Origin: Marispirochaeta sp. | Lineage (GTDB): Bacteria > Spirochaetota > Spirochaetia > JC444 > Marispirochaetaceae | Length of the DNA: 64,000 nt | Reading direction: 5' to 3' | NCBI RefSeq assembly: GCF_963668165.1 | Contig: NZ_OY764209.1 | Coordinates: 1,550,001 to 1,614,000 of the forward strand | Shown: positions 26,145 through 33,873 of the stretch, one piece after another | Numbering within the stretch: the first letter of the stretch is position 1 | How the letters are laid out: every line of letters begins with the position of its first letter | The notes under the pieces: model-generated | Database searches by the model: none | What the model saw: only the letters and a program-made list of their open reading frames with translations | Told to the model about the DNA's origin: nothing | Position numbers and translations under genes: made by a program

Positions 26145-27284
26145 ATGAATTACGCTGCTCCTTCAGAACGTCTTGATCGTGGACAGATTGAAGTACAGCG
26201 GGAAAAACTGAAAGAGGGATTTCCCTTTAAGACGTTTTTTTACCGCCTCGATTTTCTGGTTCTGGTTCTGAACCGGCAGCGGCAGATCGTCGAGAGTTAT
26301 CCCGAGGATGCAGCCCGCTTTCATGATGATTTGATCGAAGATATCGGTCTGCGTCCCGGCGAGGTTCTCGGCTGCGTTCATGCCCGAAACTGCGCCGAAG
26401 GCTGCGGCTGGTCGGCAGCCTGCCGGTACTGCGGGGTTGCCCTTGCCATCGGTGAAGCCCAGGAAGAAGGGATTCCTGTGAAGCTGCGCTGCCTTCTGCG
26501 GCGGAAAGGATCCGTCTCAGAAGAGGGTGTTGAGTATCAGGTAACTGCGGTCCCGATCTCCTGGAACGGGGATAAGTATATCCTGCTGTTTCTGGAGGAT
26601 CGCAGCGACGAAAAACGCCGGATGGTAATGGAGCGGCTCTTTTTTCATGATGTTCTCAATACTGCTGCGGGCCTCAGGATGCATCTGGAGCTCCTGGTTC
26701 GCAAGGATCTTCCTGAGGAAGTAAAGGCGGATGTGCATAAACTGCTAGAGATAAGCAGCAGCCTTAACGGCGAAATTGAGGACCAGAAGACCCTGTCAGG
26801 AGCGGAGAACGGGACCCTGCATGTGCGCAAGGACTTTGTTCACTCTTTAGAGCTTCTTTCCGGGATTGCTCACCAGTATGCAGGTTTCGCCGAAGAACAG
26901 GGAGCGGCCCTGGAAGTCCGTTCCTTCGCGGAGGTCTTCTCCCTGATTACCGACGCGGGGCTCCTCAGACGGGTTATCGGCAACATGGTCAAGAATGCCC
27001 TGGAGGCTTCCGGCCCGGGAGAGACGGTGTTTGTTTCCTGCCATAATCAATCGGAGAAAAAGATATTCAGTGTCTGGAATCCGGGGCTTATGGACGACGA
27101 GGCGCGAATCAGGGTCTTTACCCGTTCCTACTCCACCAAGGGAGAGAACCGAGGGCTTGGAACATACAGCATGAAGCTTTTAGGTGAAGGATATTTAAAG
27201 GGCTCCGTAGGTTTTACCAGCAGCGAGAAGGACGGCACGGAGTTTTATATTGTATTTGACGATCCTTCTGTCCCGTCCCTTTGA
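26145..27284 (+). CDS. Sensor histidine kinase with Cys-rich PAS-like domain
   Basis: A 379-residue soluble kinase without membrane segments. Residues about 30-150 look like a PAS sensor containing five cysteines in 20 residues (C77, C83, C87, C93, C96; GCVHARNCAEGCGWSAACRY). The phosphoacceptor region is RLFFHDVLNTAAGLRMHLEL with H168. The ATPase domain has MVKNALEASGPGE (N box), a shortened NPGLMDDEARIRVFTRSYST and GLGTYSMKLLGEGYLKGSV. The Cys cluster suggests a metal, Fe-S or redox sensor (inferred). No response regulator lies beside it. It follows TraB in the same operon. Confidence 0.82.
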   Translation: MNYAAPSERLDRGQIEVQREKLKEGFPFKTFFYRLDFLVLVLNRQRQIVESYPEDAARFHDDLIEDIGLRPGEVLGCVHARNCAEGCGWSAACRYCGVALAIGEAQEEGIPVKLRCLLRRKGSVSEEGVEYQVTAVPISWNGDKYILLFLEDRSDEKRRMVMERLFFHDVLNTAAGLRMHLELLVRKDLPEEVKADVHKLLEISSSLNGEIEDQKTLSGAENGTLHVRKDFVHSLELLSGIAHQYAGFAEEQGAALEVRSFAEVFSLITDAGLLRRVIGNMVKNALEASGPGETVFVSCHNQSEKKIFSVWNPGLMDDEARIRVFTRSYSTKGENRGLGTYSMKLLGEGYLKGSVGFTSSEKDGTEFYIVFDDPSVPSL

Positions 27285-27339
27285 CAGTGCCGTTTTGACG
27301 GTGTAGAAAGAAATATCCACCTTGTTCAGGAGGGCAAAC

Positions 27340-28542
27340 ATGGCAAGACTGATGATTATCGGGGCCGGCGGGGTCGGTACCGTTGTCGCCCATAAGGCTG
27401 CTCAGCACAACGATACTTTTTCCGAAATTCTGCTTGCAAGCCGCACAAAAACCAAGTGCGATGCAATCGCTGCTGCGGTGAAGGAAAAAAGCGGTTTCCA
27501 AATCGGCGCTGCCGGAGTAGATGCGGAAGATGTTCCTGCCTTAACGGCGCTTCTGAAGGACTTTGGTCCGGATATCGTAATCAACGTCGCGTTACCGTAT
27601 CAGGATCTGGCGATCATGGATGCCTGCCTTGCTGCCGGGGTACACTACCTGGACACCGCCAACTACGAACCCAAAGACGTGGCGAAATTCGAGTACAAAT
27701 GGCAGTGGGCGTACAAACAGAAGTTCCAGGAAGCCGGTTTGACGGCTATTCTCGGGTGCGGTTTTGATCCGGGGGTGACCGGGGTCTTTACTGCCTACGC
27801 GGCGAAGCACTATTTTGACGAAATAAACTACCTCGATATTATCGACTGCAATGCCGGTGACCACGGCAAGGCCTTCGCGACAAACTTTAATCCGGAGATC
27901 AATATCCGCGAGGTGACACAAAAAGGCAAGTACTGGGAGAATGGTAAATGGGTCTATACCGAGCCCCACGAGGTCCATCAGCCCATCAGCTATCCGGATA
28001 TCGGTCCCAAAGAGTCCTACCTGATCTACCACGAAGAGCTGGAGTCCCTGGTCAGGAACTTCCCCTCTATTAAACGGGCCCGTTTCTGGATGACCTTCGG
28101 CCAGGAGTATCTGACCCATTTACGGGTCATTCAGAATATCGGTATGGCCCGCATTGATCCGGTTATCTACAATGGTGTCGAGATTGTGCCGATCCAGTTT
28201 CTTAAAGCTGTCCTGCCGGACCCGGGGGAACTGGGGGAAAACTATACCGGGGAAACCTCCATCGGCTGTCGCATCAGGGGCCTTAAGGAAGGTGAAGAGC
28301 ACAGCTACTACATCTGGAACAACTGCAGCCACGAAGCAGCCTATAAGGAGACCGGCGTCCAGGGGGTCAGCTACACCACCGGGGTCCCCGCGGTCGTAGG
28401 GGCGCTGATGTTCGCGACAGGCAAATGGAAAAAGCCCGGGGTTTTCAACGTCGAGGAGTTCGATCCGGACCCCTTTCTGGAGCAGCTGGCAGCTGATGGA
28501 TTGCCCTGGCATGAGGAACACGACGGCGATCTTGAGCTGTAA
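27340..28542 (+). CDS. Carboxynorspermidine dehydrogenase (saccharopine dehydrogenase family)
   Basis: A 400-residue protein of the saccharopine-dehydrogenase-like family. The NADP-binding Rossmann start is MARLMIIGAGGVGTVVAHKA. Segments such as DTANYEPKDVAKFEYKWQW and ILGCGFDPGVTGVFTAYAAK are typical of carboxy(nor)spermidine synthase, which condenses aspartate semialdehyde with putrescine or diaminopropane and reduces the product. Its partner decarboxylase NspC lies 2.3 kb downstream. The ATG at 27340 has a strong AGGAGG. A terminator follows its stop, so it is a single gene or the end of a transcript. Confidence 0.88.
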   Translation: MARLMIIGAGGVGTVVAHKAAQHNDTFSEILLASRTKTKCDAIAAAVKEKSGFQIGAAGVDAEDVPALTALLKDFGPDIVINVALPYQDLAIMDACLAAGVHYLDTANYEPKDVAKFEYKWQWAYKQKFQEAGLTAILGCGFDPGVTGVFTAYAAKHYFDEINYLDIIDCNAGDHGKAFATNFNPEINIREVTQKGKYWENGKWVYTEPHEVHQPISYPDIGPKESYLIYHEELESLVRNFPSIKRARFWMTFGQEYLTHLRVIQNIGMARIDPVIYNGVEIVPIQFLKAVLPDPGELGENYTGETSIGCRIRGLKEGEEHSYYIWNNCSHEAAYKETGVQGVSYTTGVPAVVGALMFATGKWKKPGVFNVEEFDPDPFLEQLAADGLPWHEEHDGDLEL

Positions 28543-28546
28543 TTCA

Positions 28547-28575
28547 AAGCGGGGCGTTTGCTCCGCTTTTTTTTT
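28547..28575 (+). terminator. Rho-independent terminator
   Basis: AAAGCGGGGC, loop GTTT, GCTCCGCTTT, then a run of T: a 10-bp stem with one G-T wobble, 4 bp after the stop of the carboxynorspermidine dehydrogenase gene. Confidence 0.85.
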
Positions 28576-28593
28576 ATATCTGCCTCTCAATTC

Positions 28594-28623
28594 TGTTGAC
28601 AATGGACAACAAAGGACTATACT
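28594..28623 (+). promoter_or_regulatory. Promoter of the EIIA-antiporter operon with inverted repeat
   Basis: TTGACA (28596-28601), 16-bp spacer, TATACT (28618-28623). The inverted repeat TGTTG-N8-CAACA (28594-28611) covers the -35 box and could be an operator; no regulator can be named for it. Confidence 0.6.
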
Positions 28624-28680
28624 GTACATAAGAGCCCTGTATTAGACAGGCAGAGAATATACAGAAGAAGAGAGGCTTGT

Positions 28681-29148
28681 ATGCATTTAAATACATTAAT
28701 TTCCCCCGACTCGGTTCTCCTGCTTAAAGAGACAAAAAAGGCCGAGGCAATTGCCAGACTTGTATCCACGGTACCTGAATCTGCTGCTGATTTGCCTCGG
28801 GAGGAGATTCAGGAAAAGCTCCTTGCCAGGGAAGAGCTTATGAGCACAGGCATTGGTCTGGGACTGGGGATTCCCCATATCCGGGCGGCGGGGATCAAGA
28901 CGCCGGTACTGCGGGTAGGTGTGCAGTCCCTGGGCATCTCCGACTATGAGTCCATTGACGGATTACCGGTAAAAATCCTCTTTATGATCCTTTTAAAAGA
29001 AGACCAGCAGCGGGAACATGTAGCCTTATTGTCCGAGATCGTCTCCCTGATGAAAATAGAACAGCTGCGAATCCAGCTGTCAGCGGTTTCCACTTCGGCT
29101 CAAGGGTACAGGCTGCTGCATGAGCATCTGAACGGAATGACAGGGTAA
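28681..29148 (+). CDS. PTS EIIA-type regulatory protein (PtsN-like)
   Basis: A 155-residue stand-alone EIIA domain of the fructose/nitrogen PTS family. The phosphorylatable His is H66 in GLGLGIPHIRAA, and LLAREELMSTGIG just before it is typical. No sugar permease domains are present, so the role is probably regulatory. It is followed 4 bp later by a cation/proton antiporter with CBS domains. In proteobacteria PtsN controls potassium transport proteins by direct contact, so control of this antiporter by the phosphorylation state of the EIIA is a reasonable inference. It is transcribed from the promoter at 28594-28623. Confidence 0.85.
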   Translation: MHLNTLISPDSVLLLKETKKAEAIARLVSTVPESAADLPREEIQEKLLAREELMSTGIGLGLGIPHIRAAGIKTPVLRVGVQSLGISDYESIDGLPVKILFMILLKEDQQREHVALLSEIVSLMKIEQLRIQLSAVSTSAQGYRLLHEHLNGMTG

Positions 29149-29152
29149 GGCA

Positions 29153-30820
29153 ATGAAGATTCTGGAACTGATTAACGGAAGCATGCAGATTGAGGAATTG
29201 AATGCCCTGCTTTTTGTCGGCATTGCTCTCTTCGGCGGGACAATAGGAGGACGGCTGTTTCAGAAGATCAGGGTCCCCCAGGTGGTAGGTTACATTCTAA
29301 TTGGTCTGGCTTTAGGCGAGTCCGGTCTGGGCTTTCTTTCTTCCCTTACGCTGGATCGATTTCAGGCAATAAACTATTTTGCCCTTGGACTGATCAGCTT
29401 CAGCCTTGGTGGGGAGCTCAAATTTTCCACCCTGAAAAAGAATGGCCGCCAGTTTACCTATATTCTGTTTCTGGAGGCCTTTGCTGCTTTTTTGCTGGTG
29501 AGTCTGGCGGTTTTTATGCCCCTGCGGTTTCTTTTCGCCGATTCCATCGCCCTGGCAGTCAGTCTGCTTCTAGGCAGTATCGCCGCTGCCACCGCAGCCG
29601 CGGGAACAACGGATGTTCTGCGGGAATACCGTGCCCGGGGAATAGTAACCTCCACACTGATGGGCATCATTGCGCTGGATGATATTCTTGCTCTGTTTCT
29701 GTTTACCATCCTTGCTGGAGTAGCGGCACCTTTTCTGGGTTTCGGCGGAGACAATATTCTGATTTCCCTTATATATCCCCTTTATGAGACCTTAGGCGCT
29801 GTGGCTCTCGGGCTGGTTGCGGGTTCAGTATTGATCTGGCTGCTGAAAAAGTACACCGAAGAAGAGAGGATCTTTGTCTTTGCCCTGGGGGCCATTCTGC
29901 TGGTCCTGGGAGCATCCATCTTTCTTGATGTGGATATGCTGATGACGGCCATGATTATGGGAGCGGTCTTCGTAAACAGGGCCCCCCGCAAGAGCCTTGT
30001 TGTCTTCAATCTGATAGAGAAGTTTTCCACTCCGATCTACGTGCTCTTTTTTGTCTTTGTAGGAGCTTCCCTGAAGTTCGCCAGTCTTTCCCCCGCGATT
30101 CTGCTTATAATTGCTGTTTTTATCATTACCCGTTTTCTGGGCAAGACCATAGGAGTGCGCCTTGGCGGCCGGCTTGCGGGAGCACCGAAAAAGCTTCGCA
30201 AGTACCTGCCGTACTGTCTGCTCAGTCAGTCCGGAGTGGCTGTGGGGCTCGCGATCGTCGCGGCTCAGCGTTTTCCCGGCGCTGTGGGGGAGACGATTCT
30301 TATCGTGATTACCACCTCCACCTTTGTTCTGCAGCTGACAGGCCCTGCTCTTATTAAATATGCCATTGACGGCGCGGAGGAGACGGGAAAGAACATCAGC
30401 GAGGAGGTACTCAAAGAGCGGCTTAAACTCGCCGAGATGCTGGATCCGCAGGGGGCTGTTATTAAAGACGGCGCACCCATCGGTGAGGTCATCAGGCGCT
30501 TTGCCGAGACCTCCTTCAGCGAACTGTGTGTGGTGGGCAAAGATGACCGGCTTATCGGGGTAATAAGCTTTGACAACCTTAAAACAGTGCTGATATCACC
30601 GGAATTAAATCACTTCCTGCTGGCGGTGGATATTATGAGTCCTCTTCCTGTTGTGGTGACGCCGGAGATCAGTCTGCGGGAGGCGGAGAAGCGGATGCGG
30701 AAAAGCGGTGTCGAGTATATTGCTGCAGTTGACGGGGAGGGCAGGTTTAAAGGGCTCGCGGAGCAGAGGGGTATCGAAAGTTTTGCCCGGCGGAATTTTC
30801 TGGCTCTGCAGCAGGAATAG
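29153..30820 (+). CDS. CPA2-type cation/proton antiporter with CBS domains
   Basis: A 555-residue protein. Residues about 15-410 contain some 12-13 membrane helices of the monovalent cation:proton antiporter-2 family, starting FVGIALFGGTIGGRLFQKIR and VPQVVGYILIGLALGESGLG. The conserved acidic helix is GIIALDDILALFLFTILAG. Residues 435-550 hold two CBS motifs (SELCVVGKDDRLIGVISFDN; VEYIAAVDGEGRFKGLAEQ), which usually bind adenine nucleotides and gate transport. It probably exchanges Na+ or K+ for H+ across the inner membrane. It is co-transcribed with the EIIA protein. Confidence 0.87.
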   Translation: MKILELINGSMQIEELNALLFVGIALFGGTIGGRLFQKIRVPQVVGYILIGLALGESGLGFLSSLTLDRFQAINYFALGLISFSLGGELKFSTLKKNGRQFTYILFLEAFAAFLLVSLAVFMPLRFLFADSIALAVSLLLGSIAAATAAAGTTDVLREYRARGIVTSTLMGIIALDDILALFLFTILAGVAAPFLGFGGDNILISLIYPLYETLGAVALGLVAGSVLIWLLKKYTEEERIFVFALGAILLVLGASIFLDVDMLMTAMIMGAVFVNRAPRKSLVVFNLIEKFSTPIYVLFFVFVGASLKFASLSPAILLIIAVFIITRFLGKTIGVRLGGRLAGAPKKLRKYLPYCLLSQSGVAVGLAIVAAQRFPGAVGETILIVITTSTFVLQLTGPALIKYAIDGAEETGKNISEEVLKERLKLAEMLDPQGAVIKDGAPIGEVIRRFAETSFSELCVVGKDDRLIGVISFDNLKTVLISPELNHFLLAVDIMSPLPVVVTPEISLREAEKRMRKSGVEYIAAVDGEGRFKGLAEQRGIESFARRNFLALQQE

Positions 30821-30893
30821 TCTATAACTGGAAGATATCCGGGGTTTCTGGTAAAGAAGCAGGTTCCAAAAACTCTTGTAAAGCTGGCGGTAT

Positions 30894-32087
30894 ATGGCTA
30901 CTCTCGGAGGTATGAAACCTGTGGATACCAGTTCTGCCGCGGTGCCTTCGCCATCTTTTGTTCTTGATGAGGCACTCTTGCTGCAGAATCTTGACCTGAT
31001 CTCCGCGACGGCGCGTAAGGCGGATGTAGAGATTATTCCCGCCCTGAAAGGCTTTGCCCTGTGGCGGGTTTTTCCTCTTCTGGCGGAACACATAAAAGGT
31101 GCTGCGGCCAGTTCCCTGAACGAGGCACGGCTCATAGCCGAAGAAATGGGGCGACCCTGTTACACCTATGCTCCGGTCTACCCCGGGACGGAGTTCAAGC
31201 GGCTCCTCTCGCTTTCCTCCCACATTACCTTTAATTCCGCTGGGCAGGTACGCCGCTTTTTGCCGGATCTCAAGGGGTACAATAAAGACACCTGGAACCG
31301 GGTATCCTGGGGTGTCCGGGTTAATCCCGACTGGTCCCCCGTGAAGACGGCCCTCTACAATCCTGCCTCGCCGGAGAGCCGCCTGGGTATGCCCCGGGAA
31401 GAGCTTGATGATCTGTTGTCCGATTTTTGTCCCGAAGGGTTACACGTTCATGCCCTCTGTGAGTCCAGTGCGCAGAACAGCGCAGGTCTTATTGAGGCTG
31501 TACAGGAGCGCTACGGCGATCTGTTCCCCCGCCTTTCCTGGCTCAACCTGGGGGGAGGCCACCTGCTTACCCGGAAAGGCTACGATCTGGAGCTTCTTGT
31601 CCGCAGTCTCCGGAAGCTGAAAAATGAGTTTCCGAACCTGACCGTCATCCTTGAACCGGGCAGCGCATTCGCCTGGGAGACCGGTTACCTGAAAGCAACT
31701 GTCCAGGACATTGTCCGCCGGGGAGGAGTAAGCACTGTGCTGCTGGATGTCTCCTTTACCGCCCATATGCCGGACTGCCTGGAGATGCCCTATCAACCCC
31801 GCATCCGGGGCGCCAGGATCGCGGAACCGGGAGATAAATCGTGCTGTCGTTACCGGATGGGGGGCAACAGCTGCCTTGCCGGCGATGTGATGGGAGACTG
31901 GATCTTTGATGAGCCCCTGACTGTGGGGGACGATATCATTTTCGAGGATATGATCCACTACACCATGGTAAAGACAAACATGTTCAACGGTGTCGCCCAC
32001 CCCTCTATCGGGATTATCCGAAGGGACGGGAGTTTCGAACTGGTGCGGGAGTTCGGTTACGGGGACTACAGGAACAGACTGTCGTGA
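30894..32087 (+). CDS. nspC: Carboxynorspermidine decarboxylase
   Basis: A 397-residue, PLP-dependent decarboxylase of alanine-racemase fold type III. PSFVLDEALLLQNLDLI opens the barrel; IPALKGFALWRVFPLL carries the PLP Lys; SWLNLGGGHLL and ILEPGSAFAWETGYL bind the cofactor phosphate; CLAGDVMGDWIF has the Cys of the second active-site half. It finishes (nor)spermidine synthesis from the product of the dehydrogenase at 27340. The first ATG (30894) is taken, but an ATG six codons later has a GGAGG too close to it, so the exact start is open. It lies 73 bp after the antiporter gene. Confidence 0.9.
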   Translation: MATLGGMKPVDTSSAAVPSPSFVLDEALLLQNLDLISATARKADVEIIPALKGFALWRVFPLLAEHIKGAAASSLNEARLIAEEMGRPCYTYAPVYPGTEFKRLLSLSSHITFNSAGQVRRFLPDLKGYNKDTWNRVSWGVRVNPDWSPVKTALYNPASPESRLGMPREELDDLLSDFCPEGLHVHALCESSAQNSAGLIEAVQERYGDLFPRLSWLNLGGGHLLTRKGYDLELLVRSLRKLKNEFPNLTVILEPGSAFAWETGYLKATVQDIVRRGGVSTVLLDVSFTAHMPDCLEMPYQPRIRGARIAEPGDKSCCRYRMGGNSCLAGDVMGDWIFDEPLTVGDDIIFEDMIHYTMVKTNMFNGVAHPSIGIIRRDGSFELVREFGYGDYRNRLS

Positions 32088-32162
32088 AGGCCCGGTTTTT
32101 ATGCCCCCCCCCGCAGACAAAATGGATCTGCTGCTGCAGGAGGGGTGGTTCTGCATACCGGA

Positions 32163-33491
32163 TTACAGCGGTTCTGTGCCTGCGATGATGTCCCGATAGA
32201 AGTAGTAGCTGTCCTTGGGGATCCTGCGCAGGTCGCCGTAGTCGGTATAGATGATTCCAAAGCGTTTTGTGTAGCCGTGGGCCCACTCGAAGTTATCCAG
32301 CAGGGACCAGAGGAAATAGCCTTTCAGGGGGATTCCCTCGCTGCAGAGTCGTTTACATACCTGCAGGTGTTTTTTCAGATAGTCTATTCGTTCCGGGTCG
32401 CGGCAGCGATTGCCGCTTTCGTCCAGCTGATCGGGGAAGGCCGCACCGTTTTCAGTAATATAGAGGTCCAGGGGACCGTAGTTTTCATGAACCCATTTAA
32501 TCTGCCGGTATAAGCCCTCGGGAACAATGTCCCAATTCATGGCGGTTTTTTTGTGATGGGAGGGAACCCGGGTGTACTCCTCCGGAGAAGACCCCTCATA
32601 CGAGACAACTTCTTCCCAGTAATAGTTCAGCCCCAGAAAGTCGATTGGAGAGGCGATTATTTCCATATCGCCGGTTTGTATCGGCATGCTTACTGCCGGC
32701 TCAATATCCAGGTGCCGCCTGGGGTAGCCCCTTCCAAAGATCGGGTCCATATATAGTCTGCTCTGTCCGTCGGTAGCCCGGTCGGCGGCATGAATATCCT
32801 CGGGGTGTCCTGTCGCAGCCCTGGGGGTGCTAAGGTTCAGGGTGATGCCGATTTCTCCTTTGATATTCATGCTGCGGAAACGCTGAACCCCCAGACCGTG
32901 GGCCAGGTTCAGATGGTGCACCGCCCTGTAGGCCTTGCTGCGGTCCCGTATTCCCGGGGCGTGTTCTCCGTAAAGGTACCCGAGGTGGGATGAACACCAG
33001 GGTTCGTTCAGGGTAATCCAGGAATCAACCCGGTCGCCAAAGGTCGTGAAACAGGCGGATGTGTAGTCGGCAAATCGTTCTGCTGTGTCCCTGGCAGTCC
33101 AGCCTCCTTTGTCTTCCAGCTCCTGGGGAAGGTCCCAGTGATAGAGGGTAATGGCCGGGCGGATACCTTTCTCCAGCAGGGCGTCGATCAGGCGATTATA
33201 ATAATCGAAGCCTGCCTGGTTGGGGACATCCTTTCCTCCCGGAAAGATTCTGGACCAGGAGAGGGAAAAGCGGTAGGCCTGGAGACCTGCCTGATACATC
33301 AACTCGATATCTTCCATGTAACGGTGATACTGATCACAGGTTCTGTCTCCTGTGTGGCCGTGGCGGACTGCGCCGGGGATCCTGCAGAAGGTGTCCCAGA
33401 TACTCATGGTCCTGCCGTCCTCGTTGTAAGCTCCCTCCACCTGATAGCTTGCTGTGGCGGAACCGAAGAGAAAATCTTCAGGAAAGTGCAT
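32163..33491 (-). CDS. Beta-glucosidase, glycoside hydrolase family 1
   Basis: A 442-residue GH1 enzyme without signal peptide, so it acts on imported disaccharides in the cytoplasm. The N terminus MHFPEDFLFGSATASYQVEG is classical. The acid/base Glu lies in SWITLNEPWCSS and the nucleophile Glu in LYITENGAAF. GYFLWSLLDNFEWAHGY completes the active site. There is no phospho-sugar-type signature that I can be sure of, so beta-glucosidase or beta-galactosidase are both possible. The ATG at 33491 has GGAGGAA upstream and is preferred over an in-frame start at 33533. No sugar transporter is adjacent. Confidence 0.92.
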   Translation of the reverse strand: MHFPEDFLFGSATASYQVEGAYNEDGRTMSIWDTFCRIPGAVRHGHTGDRTCDQYHRYMEDIELMYQAGLQAYRFSLSWSRIFPGGKDVPNQAGFDYYNRLIDALLEKGIRPAITLYHWDLPQELEDKGGWTARDTAERFADYTSACFTTFGDRVDSWITLNEPWCSSHLGYLYGEHAPGIRDRSKAYRAVHHLNLAHGLGVQRFRSMNIKGEIGITLNLSTPRAATGHPEDIHAADRATDGQSRLYMDPIFGRGYPRRHLDIEPAVSMPIQTGDMEIIASPIDFLGLNYYWEEVVSYEGSSPEEYTRVPSHHKKTAMNWDIVPEGLYRQIKWVHENYGPLDLYITENGAAFPDQLDESGNRCRDPERIDYLKKHLQVCKRLCSEGIPLKGYFLWSLLDNFEWAHGYTKRFGIIYTDYGDLRRIPKDSYYFYRDIIAGTEPL

Positions 33492-33532
33492 TAAGCGTTC
33501 CTCCGTTTTTAGATGCAGTTTATTAAGGCTCA

Positions 33533-33841
33533 TTATACCTCGATTCGTATAAGTCCGAAAGCAGGTTCCTCATAGGGATGGGCGTTTCTCAAGGCCATTA
33601 TTACCGCCTCCTTATACTGGTCGTCAACAACCATCTCCACCCGGTACTCAGGCTCGGTCTGCAGCCGGCCGGTCTGTCCCAGAAAGGGGTTGCTCTTTTC
33701 GCCGGGAAGAAACTGTCCTGTTCCCCGCACCTCCCAGGAGCAATGGCTGTAGGCACCTATTGCACCTGCGCCGGCTGCAAAACAGGCCTCCTTTACCGCT
33801 TCTTTATGGGATTCGGGTACGTAAAGATAGAGTTGATACAT
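33533..33841 (-). CDS. NIF3/YqfO C-terminal-like domain protein
   Basis: A 102-residue protein that matches the small PII/CutA-like domain found inserted in YqfO/NIF3 proteins and also alone: MYQLYLYVPESHKEAVKEAC, AGAGAIGAYSHCSWEVRGTG, FLPGEKSNPFLGQTG and RNAHPYEEPAFGLIRIE. The fold is a trimer-forming ferredoxin-like domain; the role is unknown. It begins 33 bp after the radA stop and lies upstream of the beta-glucosidase gene, all on the minus strand. Confidence 0.82.
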   Translation of the reverse strand: MYQLYLYVPESHKEAVKEACFAAGAGAIGAYSHCSWEVRGTGQFLPGEKSNPFLGQTGRLQTEPEYRVEMVVDDQYKEAVIMALRNAHPYEEPAFGLIRIEV

Positions 33842-33873
33842 GAGAAATCTCCTGTTGCCAGCCGAAAGGGGGC

